Assembly: GCA_947462335.1 (NCBI GenBank)
Contig: OX381705.1
Span: 37,719,570-37,783,569, forward strand
Direction of reading: 5' to 3'
Length of the DNA: 64,000 bases
DNA from: Harmothoe impar
Lineage: Eukaryota; Annelida; Polychaeta; Phyllodocida; Polynoidae
The notes beneath the pieces are model-generated. The model was not told the DNA's origin and searched no databases. It saw nothing but the letters and a program-made list of their open reading frames with translations. Position 1 is the first letter of the stretch; every line of letters starts with the position of its first letter. Positions 32,435-43,714 of this stretch are shown here, one piece after another. The translations under genes were made by a program, and so were the position numbers.

Positions 32435-34275
32435 ATGACAGGGCACAAAAACGCCAGTAACAGTGACTCATCAGGAAGTGAGGATGAGGAATACAGCTCT
32501 GGTAAGGAGTCCAGCCCCCCGGCTTCCCAAACAAGAAACCAAACAAAAAAGAAGTACCTAACCATAGACCAAAAACTAGACCTACTCATGACAAATATGG
32601 CGGACAAAGAGTCAATGAAGAAACTGACCAGGAAAGTAGACAAAGCAGATAAGAAGATGAAGGAAGTGAAGAAGTCCATCAACTCTCGTATAAACACACT
32701 CGAGACAAGTACTAAACAAAGCATCGCCAGCATGTCACAGGAGATGAATGATTACAAGAAGAACTGCGACAGGAAGGTAGAAGAGATAACAACTAAATTC
32801 AGGGAAGAGCTAGACAAGCACAAACAAGACTTAGAGAAGAAACTGGGTGAAGATCAGGCCAAAAGGCCAACCTTAGAGAAGAAAGCTGGGAGGATGTACA
32901 CACAGGTAGTCCAGGAAGGGGAAGTGCAGCACAATGCCTATACCATACACAATCTCCCAGACCCCGACAGAAATTTGATAATCATAGGTATTCCCTTTGA
33001 CAGACGGGAGAACCTAGCTATTATCCCATACAACATCTGCAGAGAGATTGGAGTCAGACTACAAAGATCTGACATCATATCTGTCACCAGGGTAGGGCCT
33101 TCAGATGACAGAGACCCACACATACTAGTCTGTATGACAAACCAGCACATTCAGAGGCTCATTATGAGAAGGAAATTCAAACTGAGAACAACAGAGGCAG
33201 GCAAGGCAGTGTTCATAGAACCAGATGAACCCATAGTGTATACCAATGCCAGAAGAGTCCTGAGGCAAGTAGCAGCTAGACAAATAGAAGCTGGAGCAAA
33301 AGTCAAAATTGAATTCAATTCAGTGGAGATAAATGGGACCACCTACAACATAGATGAGGTGCCAAAGGAGCTACTCCCCTCTTCACAGCCAGGGAAAGGA
33401 GGTAAAAGGAAAGCCACAGGAGGTGGTACAAGCCAAAAAGACAAGAAGGCAAAGAAAGAAGTAAGGATCAAAGACACCCCTGCAGGGATAGTTTTTCAAG
33501 GAAGCTCTGCATACCTATCCAATTTCTACCCCAGCAGCATATCATACACAACCAAGATCAAAAGCAGGCCCGACTCTACCAAGGTCTATACCTCTAACGA
33601 ACAGGCCTATCAACATGTGAAAGCAGTGTGGAATGGGGATGAGACCAGAGCCAAAAGGATACTGGAAACAGTGGAGCCAGGTATCATAAAGGCATAGGGG
33701 ACAGAGTACCAATCCAGAAAGGCTGGAAAGAAGTAAGAGTCCACTACCTGGAGGACATAAACAGAGTCAAGTACAGGGAGCATCTGGACCATAGAGAGGC
33801 ACTGAAGCTGACAGCGCCGAAGGCGCTGGTGGAAGGAACCAAACATGACTTTTGGGCAGGAGGCCTAAGCTGGGACTTTAGTACAGGGGTCCTGTTAGGT
33901 GAGAACCAGTTTGGTGAGATCCTGATGAGAATTAGAGACAGGGTGACTAAGGAGGATGAGGAGGAAGATAGGAAAAAAGCTGAGCAGGTACAACAAAGTC
34001 AGGAAAAGAAAGAAGATAAGAAGAAAGACAACAAGAACCCCCCCCCCCAAAAAAAAAAAAAAACAGCCCCGTCAGCTGAAGAACAAAGGGCTCAAGCAGC
34101 AGCAGTTAAAGAAATAATGCAGGACTTGGGTATTACACCTGAGATAAAGGACTACAACCCCCAATCAAACGCAGCCACTGCACTCATTGCCAAAGCAGGC
34201 ATCCGACAAACGCCACAACTAATGCCAAAAGACACACAGCTCACTGAGGGTCAGTCATCGATGGATGGCCCGACG
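32435..34275 (+). pseudogene. LINE ORF1-like protein fused to a NADAR domain (one frameshift)
   Basis: The first frame (32435-33697, 420 codons) has a Ser/Glu-rich start, a Lys/Glu coiled coil (about residues 55-155), an RRM-like region (NLIIIGIPFD near 185; ISVTRVGPSDDRDPHILV near 210), and a C-terminal-domain-like segment (NARRVLRQVAARQ near 275). This is the layout of L1-type ORF1 RNA-binding proteins. From residue ~348 a NADAR domain begins (IVFQGSSAYLSNFYP, then SNEQAYQHVKA). A one-base deletion near 33693 shifts the frame; the rest of NADAR continues in the next frame (LVEGTKHDFWAGG, LMRIRDRV) to about 33945, then a Lys-rich tail. NADAR proteins (YbiA/DUF1768) act on ADP-ribose-linked metabolites. 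No ORF2 follows: Gypsy sequence starts at about 34280. Confidence 0.8.
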
Positions 34276-35965
34276 ATCGTAACTGTTGCCCAAGGATCTT
34301 AGGCCATTCTGGGGATACAGGGATGAACTTTCTGTACTAAATGAGGCTATATATAAGGGGGAGACTGTGTTGGTGCCTCAACAGCTCCGGGCCAAAAGAT
34401 CCATGCAAATCCCCTATAGGCTGAGTCGAACTACAGAATGGCAAAGCAGGTATTTTTCTGGCCTGGAATGAGAGCGACAATAAAGGACATGTGTGAGGCT
34501 TGTGGAACCTGTGCATTGTATGGCTCAGCCTCACAAAAGGAGCCCATGATGTCACTACCGATACAAACCAGGGCTTGGGAGCTACTCAGCCAGGACTTGT
34601 GTGCCTTTGAGGGGAAGGACTACTTAGTAACTGTGTGCCACTTCTCCAATTGGATTGAGGTAGATGAGCTGGGGGACACTCTGGCCTCCACAGTAGTAGC
34701 CAAGACATAGGCCCATCTAGCCACGTTTGGCGCCCCAACAAGAATACACACAGACAATGGCCCTCAATTTATAAGTAAGGACTATGCAGATTTGGCGATC
34801 AGGTATAACTTCAACCACACAACATCATCTCCTTATTACCCCAAGGGAAATGGCCGAGCAGAGGTGGCTGTAAAGGTAGCCAAAGGGCTACTAAAGAAAT
34901 CCACGAACATCAGCCTGGCCCTACTCCTTCATCAGAACACCCACCAATCTGGCTACACATACTCACCTGCGCAGCGCGTGTTGTGTTGCCGAACACGCAC
35001 CCCTCTGCCGACCTCAGACAGACTGTTGGACCCTCAGGTGGTGGACACTGGGGTGGTTCAGGAGGAGATTGAGGCTCGCAGAGTAGCCAGCAAGACATTG
35101 TATGACAGGAATGTGGTCCACCATTCCCCACTCTCAATTGGTGACTATACCTACTTAAAGCCCCCTCCGAACAAGCGTGGTTAGCCATGGGCTTATGGGC
35201 AGGTAGTGGACTGCAAAGGACCTAGATCATACACCCTTCAGACCGACCGTGGGACAGCTAGCCGTAACCGGTTCATGTGCTACCAGCTGCTCCCCCACAA
35301 AAGGACCTTGGATACGTACAGGTGCCTCAGGTACTGGTACCTGGTGGCCCACCTCTGGTGAGGGCCCCAGGTCAGCCAGACCTACAAGACAACCAGCTTG
35401 AGTCGCAACCTGGGGTGACAGCACCTCGTTCTCCATAGAAGTCCCCAATGGGGCCTGCACTGTCTACTCCAAGTGTTGGTGCATCGCGGCCTGGTGCTGG
35501 TAGTGGCCCAGTTATGAGCAATAAACTGGCCCTTGCACCCAGCCCTTCACCTGCTTGTCGTACAAGGACGAGGGACATATATCGACCAACAAAATATGAT
35601 GACTGCGTCCTCACATAAAACTTTGGGACTTCATGCCCGTTCTACCATGTTAAACTCTGTGACATTATTTTATGCCTCGTTATTCCCAGTTTCTTTCCAG
35701 CAAAGTTCTGCTATCATGGGATAATATGACTATGGAGGTCGTCACTATTGTGTTTCTTATGATTGGGACTATACATGTCTGCACGGATGTTTAATTCTTA
35801 AAAAAAAAAGAATTCTCTTGATAAAAGGGAGATGTTGGGGGGCATCAGCATTATGTGCAACACCAGAATCCAAGATGGCAGACTGGAGAGCACATGGCAG
35901 ACTGTCACAATGTGTATAACATCACTCTGACTCACAGCTTGCATGCTACAACTTCACCTCCCTAG
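34276..35965 (+). mobile_element. Gypsy element 3' fragment: integrase, polypurine tract, LTR start
   Basis: Integrase coding sequence, a polypurine tract AAAAGGGAGA (35823-35832) and an LTR start TGTTGGGGGGCATC at 35833. The LTR is cut at about 35967 by a foldback-like element. It begins directly after the NADAR-fusion ORF. Whether it belongs to the Gypsy element at 15.8 kb cannot be told from this window. Confidence 0.8.
34286..35350 (+). pseudogene. Gypsy integrase, broken
   Basis: 34286-34471 holds the linker before the integrase in one frame. 34438-35184 and beyond hold the integrase in another: the CEACGTC zinc-binding part, the catalytic core with DLCAFEGKDYLV (first Asp), HTDNGPQF (second Asp) and NGRAEVAVK (catalytic Glu), and a C-terminal barrel with YTLQTDRGTASRNR. 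In-frame TAG stops lie at 34708 and about 35182, and the frame changes near 34440. The catalytic triad can be read, but the protein cannot be made as one chain. Confidence 0.85.
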
Positions 35966-35967
35966 TA

Positions 35968-36515
35968 GGCTCAGTCTCATGAGTTTGTAACATTTCAAAC
36001 GTCTTTGACCGGTGCCGTCTTTGACCGGTGCCGTCTTTGACCGGTGCCGTCTTTGACCGGGTATGTGATTAAAATGAAGAAAAAAGTACTTATTTAGTAA
36101 AGAAATTTAAGCTTCAACTTCTTCATGTAATAAACAGTCTATGGTTGTTTTACCCAATTAAAAAAAATAATTTTAATGCACATATTAAGGGTTCCTTTTG
36201 GACTTTTTTTCTTCAGCAGGTCAAAGACGTCACAGGTCAAAGACGACGCCGGTCAAAGACGTTTCAATTGTTACGAACTCATGAGACTGAGCCAGTAACA
36301 TAAATATATGAAATATATCAATTTTAAATAATGCCTCGAAATGATGTGTTATAACATATTATACAAAAAATTTACCCATTTCTTTACTATACACTACTTT
36401 TTTCTTCATTTTAATCACATACCCGGTCAAAGACGGCACCGGTCAAAGACGGCACCGGTCAAAGACGGCACCGGTCAAAGACGTTTGAAATGTTACAAAC
36501 TCATGAGACTGAGCC
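35968..36515. mobile_element. foldback-like MITE with GTCTTTGACCGGTGCC repeats in its ends
   Basis: The left end GGCTCAGTCTCATGAGTTTGTAAC continues into four tandem units of CGTCTTTGACCGGTGC. The right end is the inverted equivalent, with four GGCACCGGTCAAAGAC units. AGTA flanks both outer ends (35964-35967, 36516-36519), a likely 4-bp duplication. A third, internal end in right orientation stops at 36293 and is also followed by AGTA, so one element seems to hold or abut another. Non-coding. Confidence 0.8.
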
Positions 36516-36529
36516 AGTAGCAAGCCCGC

Positions 36530-36735
36530 ACGGGGCCAATTTGGTTTTAGCTCGGATTGGCTGTTTGAAGTTGGGCAAAACTGAGCTGGGTTTCATGTTG
36601 GGCAGATGGCTGGACTGAAGTGTGGCCCCGATCGGGTTGCCCATTTTGGGCTCAGATCAGTTTCAAAGCGGGCTGCCCGATGTGGGCTGAGGTTGGGTTT
36701 GGACAGGGCAACTGGTCTAGTAGTTCTGATGATTG
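36530..36735 (+). repeat. GGGCTCAGATCGGG..GGGCTGCCC minisatellite
   Basis: Degenerate ~40-bp units with GTGTGGCCCCGATCGGGTTGCCC and TTGGGCTCAGATC. An inverted copy of the same family is at 61240-61490. 36736-36960 shows no gene. Confidence 0.7.
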
Positions 36736-36962
36736 ACACCAGATGCCACTACTATACAATATATAGAGTTTTCCAACAAAGCCAGATGAAATTGACATTA
36801 TTGAATAATACAATAACGGTTAAAGTGATGTGTTGTGTGTTTGTATACATTGTATGTGCGCATGTACGGTGGCCATCTTGGATCTGTTATGAGGATGTAA
36901 ACATCAGTTAGTAAATGGCAATGGAACCAACTCAGACCCACTCAGTTCAACTCATCTTTATC

Positions 36963-37016
36963 CATAAACATCCACATGTTTTAACATCCACATGTTTTAA
37001 CATCCACATGTTTTAG
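36963..37016. repeat. three tandem copies of an ACATCCACATGTTTTA unit
   Basis: ACATCCACATGTTTTA occurs three times head to tail with 16-17-base spacing. No gene nearby. Confidence 0.85.
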
Positions 37017-37308
37017 AACAGGAAACAATAAATAGATGTTCTTATAGTTTGGAAATAAGATAGACTTTATATTTGAATGATGACAAGGGGGTTCTCTAAG
37101 CACCTATCCAGTGTAAACACTATTCCTGTGCGCCAGCGATATTCGCACGAGTTCCTCGTGTGAATAACGTCCACTATTCGCACGAGGAACGGCGAGAGAG
37201 GCGACCTATGGCGAGAGAGGCGACATATGGCGACAATGGCGACATATGGCGAGAGAGGCGACATGGATAATTTTATAAATAAGACATTTTCTATGCACAT
37301 AAGCAACT

Positions 37309-37380
37309 GAAACTATGGTATAGTGGTGAGGGTGCCTATCTCTCATGCGGGAGGCCAGGGTTCGATTCCAGCCATCAGCA
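37309..37380 (+). other. tRNA-like sequence, degenerate
   Basis: It contains an A-box TGGTATAGTGG and a B-box GGTTCGATTCC at tRNA spacing, with TCTCATGCGGGAGGCC between and a T-run after. The acceptor and T-stems do not pair, so it is a tRNA-derived SINE head or tRNA pseudogene, not a working tRNA. Confidence 0.45.
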
Positions 37381-38059
37381 TATTTTTATGATGTAATTAG
37401 GTATTTCGGCGAGTGGGCCGCACTACCCTCAGGGCAGACATGCTCTTTGTCTTTTGAGGAAGAGAAGGGTTAATTTCAATATAAATGCACCATTTCTCGG
37501 GAGAACAGAGTGGACACAATGCACTTTCTATATGTGTAACTTTTATAGAGTAATTCCTAGCCATTGAATCATGGATATTGGGTGATTTTGACCAACTTCC
37601 AACAGCCACTGTTCTTTAAATACCTAATAGAAAAGTCTGGAAGAGTGGCAACATGTTCCTCATAAATTACTTTCATAATAGAAATTAACATTTTAGCTCT
37701 ATTCATTACCGCTTTTTACCGCAAGGGACCCAAAAAGTGGTCCCCACAGTTAAATAGAGTGGGGCAAGGTATGACCAGGGTCTGTGCTGCCTGTGTGACG
37801 GCCCTCCCTGAGACCTATTGCCGGGGTGGTCAGTGAGCACCCCTGCCGTGTAGCCTACCTGCACTGCGGCCACTGCCCTTAAAGGGGCTTATGACAGAAA
37901 CAGGAGAGGACCAAACACGTAGCAAATGACCAATAACACCCCTAGATCTTCACTAAACATCGATATTTTTGAGGACATATTCATTTCTGCACGATATCTG
38001 ACCATTAAAACAAAAATCGTTTCATTATTTCAAATATTTCTATTTTTGGCCGAACTGCC

Positions 38060-38150
38060 TAATGTAATAACAAGAGAGGCGACATGACGATGAGAGAGGC
38101 GACGTGACGATGAGAGAGGCGACGTGGCGATGAGAGAGGCGACGTGGCTC
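38060..38150. repeat. GATGAGAGAGGCGACGTGGC tandem units
   Basis: Four to five units of about 21 bp. They are related to 37190-37265 and, inverted, to 60795-60850. The stretch 38151-38560 has G-runs and no gene. Confidence 0.85.
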
Positions 38151-38904
38151 CGTTTTCAAAATTGGGGTGTCCCTCCATGTTTTGCCTAGTGACACTAGTG
38201 ACATGGGTTTCTCTTAGTGAGGGACTGTCCATAAATGACGCCTTGCAGCAGGGAGGGAGGGAAGGGGGGGGGGGGGTAACAAGTGACCATGTCAGGCATG
38301 ACAAGGGGGGGGGAGGCAGGGGGAGTCAGGTGGACCATGACGTCATGTTTGAAAAAAAGAATTTGAAAAAGTAGAAAACAAAGGAAAGGAGGGAAGACAA
38401 GGAAAGGTAAGTCATAAGGAAACAAGAAATACCGGTAAATAAATGGCATTCCAGATTATCCAGATTACCAAGTTATCTGCAGGGAGGGGGATTGTGGGAA
38501 CCATTTAACTTCATATATTGTAGAATTTCCCCTGATATAATTTCCTCTATGTGAGTAGTAATAGAGCGAGTCAATTCATTCACCATTTTGGTTTTGAGCA
38601 TGTTTTTGTTCATTTTCATGTACTAAATCAACATGTATCTATTTCATATTTGGAATATAGATATATCTACTTTATCTTGACATATTAGTGTAAAAAAAAA
38701 TTTCATGGTGTAATATGATATGTATATTTTGATACCATTGACTTTCTCATTTATACTAATTTGTACCACTGTACTTTATACATATTTATACCCATCAGTT
38801 ACTGCTCCCTAATATATCAAATCATTATGTGAAATATTTCATATGTTTCTATAGTTCTCATACATGTGTTTTGTTCATGTTTTCTTTCAATGGATGTATT
38901 CAAC

Positions 38905-39610
38905 GTAGTTCAGGTGGTGTACCGGTAAATATCGGTTCACCGGTTATCCCCGGTAAACCATCAGAAACAGGTTCACCGCTACTACCCGGTACACCAGCAA
39001 ATGCTGGTTTACCGATGGATTGTGACTATTAATCATCCATGACATATATGGAGTTCTCCACTCTCCACCCGAATCTTCATATGCGGATACTATTCTCTGA
39101 TCCAAATAAAGTATTCTCCTGTTTTACTTAATTCTCCCCACTACTTAAAATCGAAGTTCATATAATATAACTGTAACTCATTTATCATACCTGTCATGTT
39201 ACAGCTGTTACACTCTCTGAGCACCACTTTTCATTTCCAGTAACTATTCTCTGATATAAATCTTTCATTCTCCTCTCCTATATAGTCTCTAGTTTATGTC
39301 AATCATGTCCTACACCAAGCAACTGATATCATTTTGTTGGAAATAATTATCATTTATAAAAATATCAATAATCTAAATCAAACTTATGTATAATAAATAT
39401 ATATTACGGCTATGCTTTATTTCAATCAGTATTACTATCGGATATCCATCAGAAACCGGTTTACCTGTATACACAGGTATACCATCGAAAACAGATTCTC
39501 CTCTTTATACCGGTTAACCATCACAAACTGGATCACCTGTATATACAGGTACACCGGCATATACAGGTTGACCGGTTGCAGACGGTTAACTTGTATGCTA
39601 TGGTTTACCG
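38905..39610. repeat. ACCGGT minisatellite in two blocks
   Basis: 38915-39025 and 39440-39615 are made of ~27-bp units such as ACCTGTATATACAGGTACACC and ACCGGTTTACC. Each is largely self-complementary. A matching inverted block is at 60255-60355. The sequence between (39030-39430) pairs in part with 60150-60245. Short open frames here are repeat artefacts. Confidence 0.8.
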
Positions 39611-39787
39611 GTATGTATATGCGACCATCTCAAATTTTCTGCAATGCTACTATCACATTCTCTATCCCAATGCTCTGTCATTTATGATCATATGCTAGTC
39701 TCTGCCCCAATTTCGGTTCTTTGTCATTTTTTTCTTCTTATTTTCAATCAGCATCAGGACATGATTTAAATCAATGCTCACAGCATG

Positions 39788-40290
39788 TTAATACACAATG
39801 CAATCCTTAAAGGATTAATGCCCAGGTCAGTAAAAGTTTTATGGCCTGGGGTCTGTTACATAAGCAATGAATGAGTACGAAAAAAAAGGATAAATCCAGT
39901 TCAGTGTTTCAATGTTGTATATGACTGCGCCTGTTAATTAGTGCTGGTCGTTAGGGAACAAGTATGATGCTAAAATGTTGCATGTGTCGTCATGATGCAC
40001 CAATGCAGCCACAGCAAGTAACTCACCTGTGACGCATTCATGCAACGTGATGACCAAGTAAATAATGTGTTAATACACAATGCCATCCTTAAAGGGTTAT
40101 TGTCCAGGACAGTAAAAGTTTTATGGCCTGGGGTCTGTTACATAAGCAATGGATGAGTACGAAAAATAGCATAAATCCAGTTCAGTGTTTCAAGGCTGTA
40201 TATGACTGCGCCTGTTAATTAGTGTTTCAAGGCTGTATATGACTGCGCCTGTTAATTAGGGGTGTCCGTTAGGGAACAAGTATGACGTGT
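39788..40290. repeat. two tandem copies of a ~280-bp unit (left arm)
   Basis: TTAATACACAATGC..CCTTAAAGG..AGTAAAAGTTTTATGGCCTGGGGTCTGTTACATAAGCAATG starts at about 39788 and again at about 40070. The first unit includes the CATGATGCACCAATGCAG stem-loop. Inverted copies lie at 59345-59632 and 59632-59910. Confidence 0.9.
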
Positions 40291-40529
40291 GCTTTCTATA
40301 TAAGAAAGTGTTGCCATGCCCCTTGGTAGGTATCCGTTGATACAAAATTGTGCTTGCTAAAAATGTATAGATAGTGTTTCATATAATGCTTATATGTGTC
40401 CTTTGCAAATGTATAACTTTCTTATACATGTGCAGAGGAAACATATAAGGGAGGTAAAAGGAGCTGAAATACCTAAAAATGGGAACAGTTTATAACATTG
40501 TCCATCATCAGGAGGAAGCATTGTTTATT

Positions 40530-40700
40530 TTATACATCGAAATAGACCCCTAGGAGATATTTACATTTAAGGGCTCTTTTTTCCTTTGCCAGCCTGGGTT
40601 TTGAGCAGGATTTGTACTCAGAAAATTGAGCCCCACAGCTAGCCAACTGCTCCACGGGGAATGATGCAATAATACTAATCACACAATAGTATATGTACTG
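40530..40700 (-). repeat. tRNA-like SINE fragment in the left arm
   Basis: On the minus strand it reads CCCCGTGGAGCAGTTGGCTAG..GAGTACAAATCCTGCTC, resembling a tRNA with A- and B-box regions. The mirrored copy is at 58975-59100 on the plus strand. Confidence 0.45.
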
Positions 40701-41149
40701 TTTCTGCCTTTTTAGCCAAATCATTTACGCTATTTAAAAATTTTGCGGGTTTGAACACCATTTGATCTGATCCCAACTAGAAGTCCACTATACCCTAGCA
40801 GCAGGACCACACAGCCACATGTGTTTGAGCCTGTTAACTAGGGCCTATCTTGGTGAGACATTGTGCCTTCGGCCTTGGCTTATATCAATGATATTGCCTC
40901 TCGACGCCCAAGAGTATATCCAGTTCATAATTTTCACACACTATTAGGGTGATATTTATTGGCACTATACATGCCCATACATCCATACTCACTAATCAAA
41001 TGCCATAAAACAGTTTGTGATTGTGTATACTTTATTATATTTGTTACATGGGGACTTACATTATTTTTGTAGACAAATTAGTGCCCATACAATGTGCACT
41101 AACATAATATCTTCTTTGTTGTGTGCAACCTTTCTGAAGTTGTTTTCGC

Positions 41150-41310
41150 CATCTCAAATTTTCTACAGAGCTACTATCACATTCTCTGTCCCAATGCTCT
41201 GCCATTTATGATCATATACTAGTCTCTGCCCCAAATTCAGATGTTTGTCATTTTTTCTTCTTATTTTCTATCAGCAACAGGACATAATTTAAATCAATGC
41301 TCACAGCAAG
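41150..41310. repeat. second copy of a 160-bp segment first seen at 39630-39790
   Basis: CCATCTCAAATTTTCT..GCTACTATCACATTCTCT..CCCAATGCTCTG..TTAAATCAATGCTCACAGCA is present in both places in the same orientation. Here it leads into the small gene at 41403. Confidence 0.85.
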
Positions 41311-41402
41311 ACAAAACACTCCATCTTTCACAGTCCGTGAAGCAGCATCTTTATTTCCACGCTTCACATCCTGATATAAAGGTACTACAATATCCTCTCA
41401 TA

Positions 41403-41675
41403 ATGAGTGTCGATGAAGTTGCATCAAATGAGATTGTTAATCAGGGAAATATACCAAGGATTTCAGTGGAGGAAAATAATTCTGATTCATACTTCTTGAA
41501 AGAAAAGAGTACCAAGGATGAAAATATACTCGACATTAGGAATTTGTCGCTACAAATAGAACAGTTATTCTTAGCTATTAAAGACATTCATGACAAAGCG
41601 GATAAAATACAACAAGAAAAGGAAAAACCTACAGGATGTGGATTTTCGTGTAGCAATAATTCTCTTAACATGTAA
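41403..41675 (+). CDS. small hypothetical protein, tandem paralogue pair (copy 1)
   Basis: A 90-residue frame from ATG 41403 to TAA, acidic in its first half (PRISVEENNSDSYF), then an amphipathic helix-like stretch (NLSLQIEQLFLAIKDIHDK) and a Cys-containing tail (GCGFSCSNNSL). The frame also stays open upstream to 41241, but the downstream ATG aligns with the start of copy 2. I do not recognise the family. The repeat at 41783 keeps the coding pattern with mostly third-position and conservative changes, which suggests it was once selected as protein. Confidence 0.5.
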   Translation: MSVDEVASNEIVNQGNIPRISVEENNSDSYFLKEKSTKDENILDIRNLSLQIEQLFLAIKDIHDKADKIQQEKEKPTGCGFSCSNNSLNM

Positions 41676-41782
41676 CTGAGAGAAACGTGTGTTTCAATAC
41701 CTATCTTTCACGGTCAGTGAAGTAACATCTTTATTTCATCGCTCTTCATCTACATAGAAAAGTACTACAATTTTTTCTCATA

Positions 41783-41930
41783 ATGAGCTCTGAGCAATTG
41801 ACACCAAATCAGACAGGCAATCACGGAGATGTACCAAGGATTTCAATGGAGGAGACAAATTTGGATCCGTATTCATCCAAATCAGAGAGCACCATGGATG
41901 AAAATATAGTCCGTATCAGCAAAACCTGAC
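41783..41930 (+). pseudogene. small hypothetical protein, copy 2 (truncated)
   Basis: 48 codons matching the first half of the protein at 41403 (PRISMEETNLDPYSSKSEST, MDENIV) and then stopping. The upstream ~80 bases (TCTTTCAC..GTGAAG.A.CATCTTTATTTC..) also match those before copy 1, so the duplication covered the 5' flank too. Confidence 0.55.
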
Positions 41931-42574
41931 CTCCTGGGAAGGCTTGTTGTGGTGGAGTGAGGAAAGTAGGGCAGGTACAGGTGAGTGGTGGAGTGTAGGT
42001 GGGACTTACATAAGGTAGGTCAGTAGAACAGGTGTGGGCATTACAGTAGGTATGGTAGTGTGGTGGGGGAGTTATGTAGTAGGTAGGATAATGTAATCTG
42101 CCCAGTGAGAGCCATGAATGTCAAACCGTGCGCGCATGGTCACCCCATGTGTTAACAAACTGTTAAACATATCCCATAGTATATACTAATGAAACTTTGC
42201 TAAATATTAGGATAACTGATATCTAAACAGTGGTACTGCAAGGTTTATGTTCTAGGACCACCCTGGTGTGATTATGTATTCATGTCAAAATATCCTGACT
42301 CGGTCGGTAGTTGGGCTAGGCATGGTTAATCTCCCTTTAGTGTTTTTACCGTATTGGCCTGTATTAAATGCTAGGGCTTCAAAAGAGTGATGGTCTTGAA
42401 TAAGTACTGGAGTACAGGGGTATCAAAATATTTATATATTCATACATTATATGATAAGTGTCTGCATACTTATACGGACCAATACGGTACCAACTGAGGG
42501 GACACACAAACCAGTTAGAATGTTATAGTGGTAACAGGATGATGTCAAATGTAGCTATTGTTGATACATGGGTT
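41931..42574. other. non-coding stretch, G/T-rich at first
   Basis: 41940-42100 is rich in AGGTGTG/GGTAGG words. The rest is A+T-rich. Nothing else is recognised. Confidence 0.5.
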
Positions 42575-42950
42575 TAAAGATGGGTTAGGAGCCAATTTGG
42601 GGATCAATTTTTCAGTTACCCAATGTTTTTGTATTCACAATACTTATATAAATGTGTGGATATGTGCAAACTATTTAATTCTTTCTGATACTCATAAATA
42701 CATCAAACATGCAGGTAAACATGGTGAGAACAGGGTAGAGGATCCAACCCTTTCACATTTTGGGGGTCAATTTATATTTTTCAATTACACAATGTTTTTG
42801 TATTTATAATACGTATACAAATGTGTGTGTGTGTGCGTCTGTGTGTGTGTGTGTGTGTGCAAACTGTTTAATTATTTCTGTCACTCATAAATACATCGAA
42901 CATGCAGGTAAACATGGTGAGAACCGGCTAGAGAACCCAACCCTATTATA
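42575..42950. repeat. two tandem ~180-bp copies with a (GT)n run
   Basis: 42590-42760 and 42765-42950 share CAATGTTTTTGTAT..CATAAATACATC(A/G)AACATGCAGGTAAACATGGTGAGAAC. The second copy has expanded GT repeats (42823-42860). Confidence 0.85.
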
Positions 42951-43254
42951 TTTGTGTTGGGACTCAATTACTCAATTTGTGATAACGCAACTGAAGGCAG
43001 AAGAAAAAACTATAAAATAGAAAACAACAAGATAAGTCTTTGTGCACATACAGCTTTATTCTTTCTGAAGCACATCTGTTCAAGCTATAAGTATGATTAT
43101 GAAGACCTAGACCTCTACATTCATGACACAATTCTCATAATATCTGCAAATCATGAATATCACAGCTCAAATACAATTTTGCACAATCAGACTTAAATAA
43201 GTGAAAAGGTTCGCAACAATTTAACTTCAACTCAGCAGGTGTATTACCCTTATA

Positions 43255-43446
43255 TTAACCTAGCATAGTAGTAGAAAGCTTATGACTACATGCATGGGTG
43301 GAGGTTCTAGGTCAAGAACATGTTGTTTTAGGTCAAGAACATGCTAATAACATGCATGTTGACGTGTGAGTCTTTGAACATGACGCGACATGTTTGTGGG
43401 GTCAGGTGGTGGGGTCAGACGGAGGGGATAAGGGAGAGGATAAAGG
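43255..43446 (+). repeat. inverted repeat, left copy
   Basis: It matches 45410-45625 in reverse complement, including CATGCATGGGTGGAGGTTCTAGGTCAAGAACATGTTGTTTTAGGTCAAGAACATG and GGGGTCAGGTGGTGGGGTCAGACGGAGGGGATAAGGGAGAGG. The pair encloses two hairpin modules and a broken gene. Confidence 0.85.
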
Positions 43447-43477
43447 TGGGTGGTAGGGATTAATTGGGGTGGTATTT

Positions 43478-43700
43478 TTTGTTTATTTGTCGGATCCCTT
43501 AAAAGGCACCCTTTTTTTCCTCCCCTCTCAGTGTTACAACAACATTGTCATGTAATGACATCAGTTGTTGAAACACGGCTTTCACGTCTTAAGGACAAGA
43601 TCAAGTACACCACAGCAGCAGCTTACCATGGGAGGCCCCCTTATGTGGGGGGCCTATGCCATGGCGGTGAGATTAATGTTAACCGCTCAGTTTAGAGACT
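43478..43700 (+). repeat. multi-hairpin module A
   Basis: An initial weak hairpin (GGATCCCTTAAAAGGCACCC) is followed by an inverted pair CAACA..TGTCAT / ATGACA..TTGTTG (43540-43571), a CGGCTT element, and a strong hairpin CCATGGGAGGCCCCC / GGGGGGCCTATGCCATGG (43627-43665). It then runs into a TATATAATAA and the start of the gene at 43715. Confidence 0.65.
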
Positions 43701-43714
43701 ATATAATAATGTAC

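Larger units (their letters stand above)
37137..40907 (+). repeat. left inverted arm
   Basis: From the outside inwards: CCTCGTGTGAATAA..CGCACGAGG and GCGAGAGAGGCGAC repeats (37137-37265, again at 38060-38150); a unique block 38561-38690 (GAGCGAGTCAATTCATTCACC); an ACCGGT minisatellite; a block at 39180-39260; two tandem ~280-bp units (about 39788-40290); a tRNA-like repeat; and TTATATCAATGATATTGCCTCTC at about 40885-40907. Each of these recurs reversed in 58756-60955. Sequence such as 37380-38050 has no counterpart. No gene is seen in the arm. Confidence 0.8.

Noticed and set aside
15837..35965. One single Gypsy element from the LTR at 15.8 kb to the LTR start at 35.8 kb
   Set aside because: The RT core and RNase H are missing, other elements fill the gap, and the two parts cannot be shown to belong together.
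37309..37380. Functional tRNA gene
   Set aside because: A- and B-boxes are present but acceptor and T-stems do not pair.
39412..39687. Tyr/Arg-rich open frame
   Set aside because: Lies in the ACCGGT minisatellite and an arm repeat; the mirrored copy on the right is not open.
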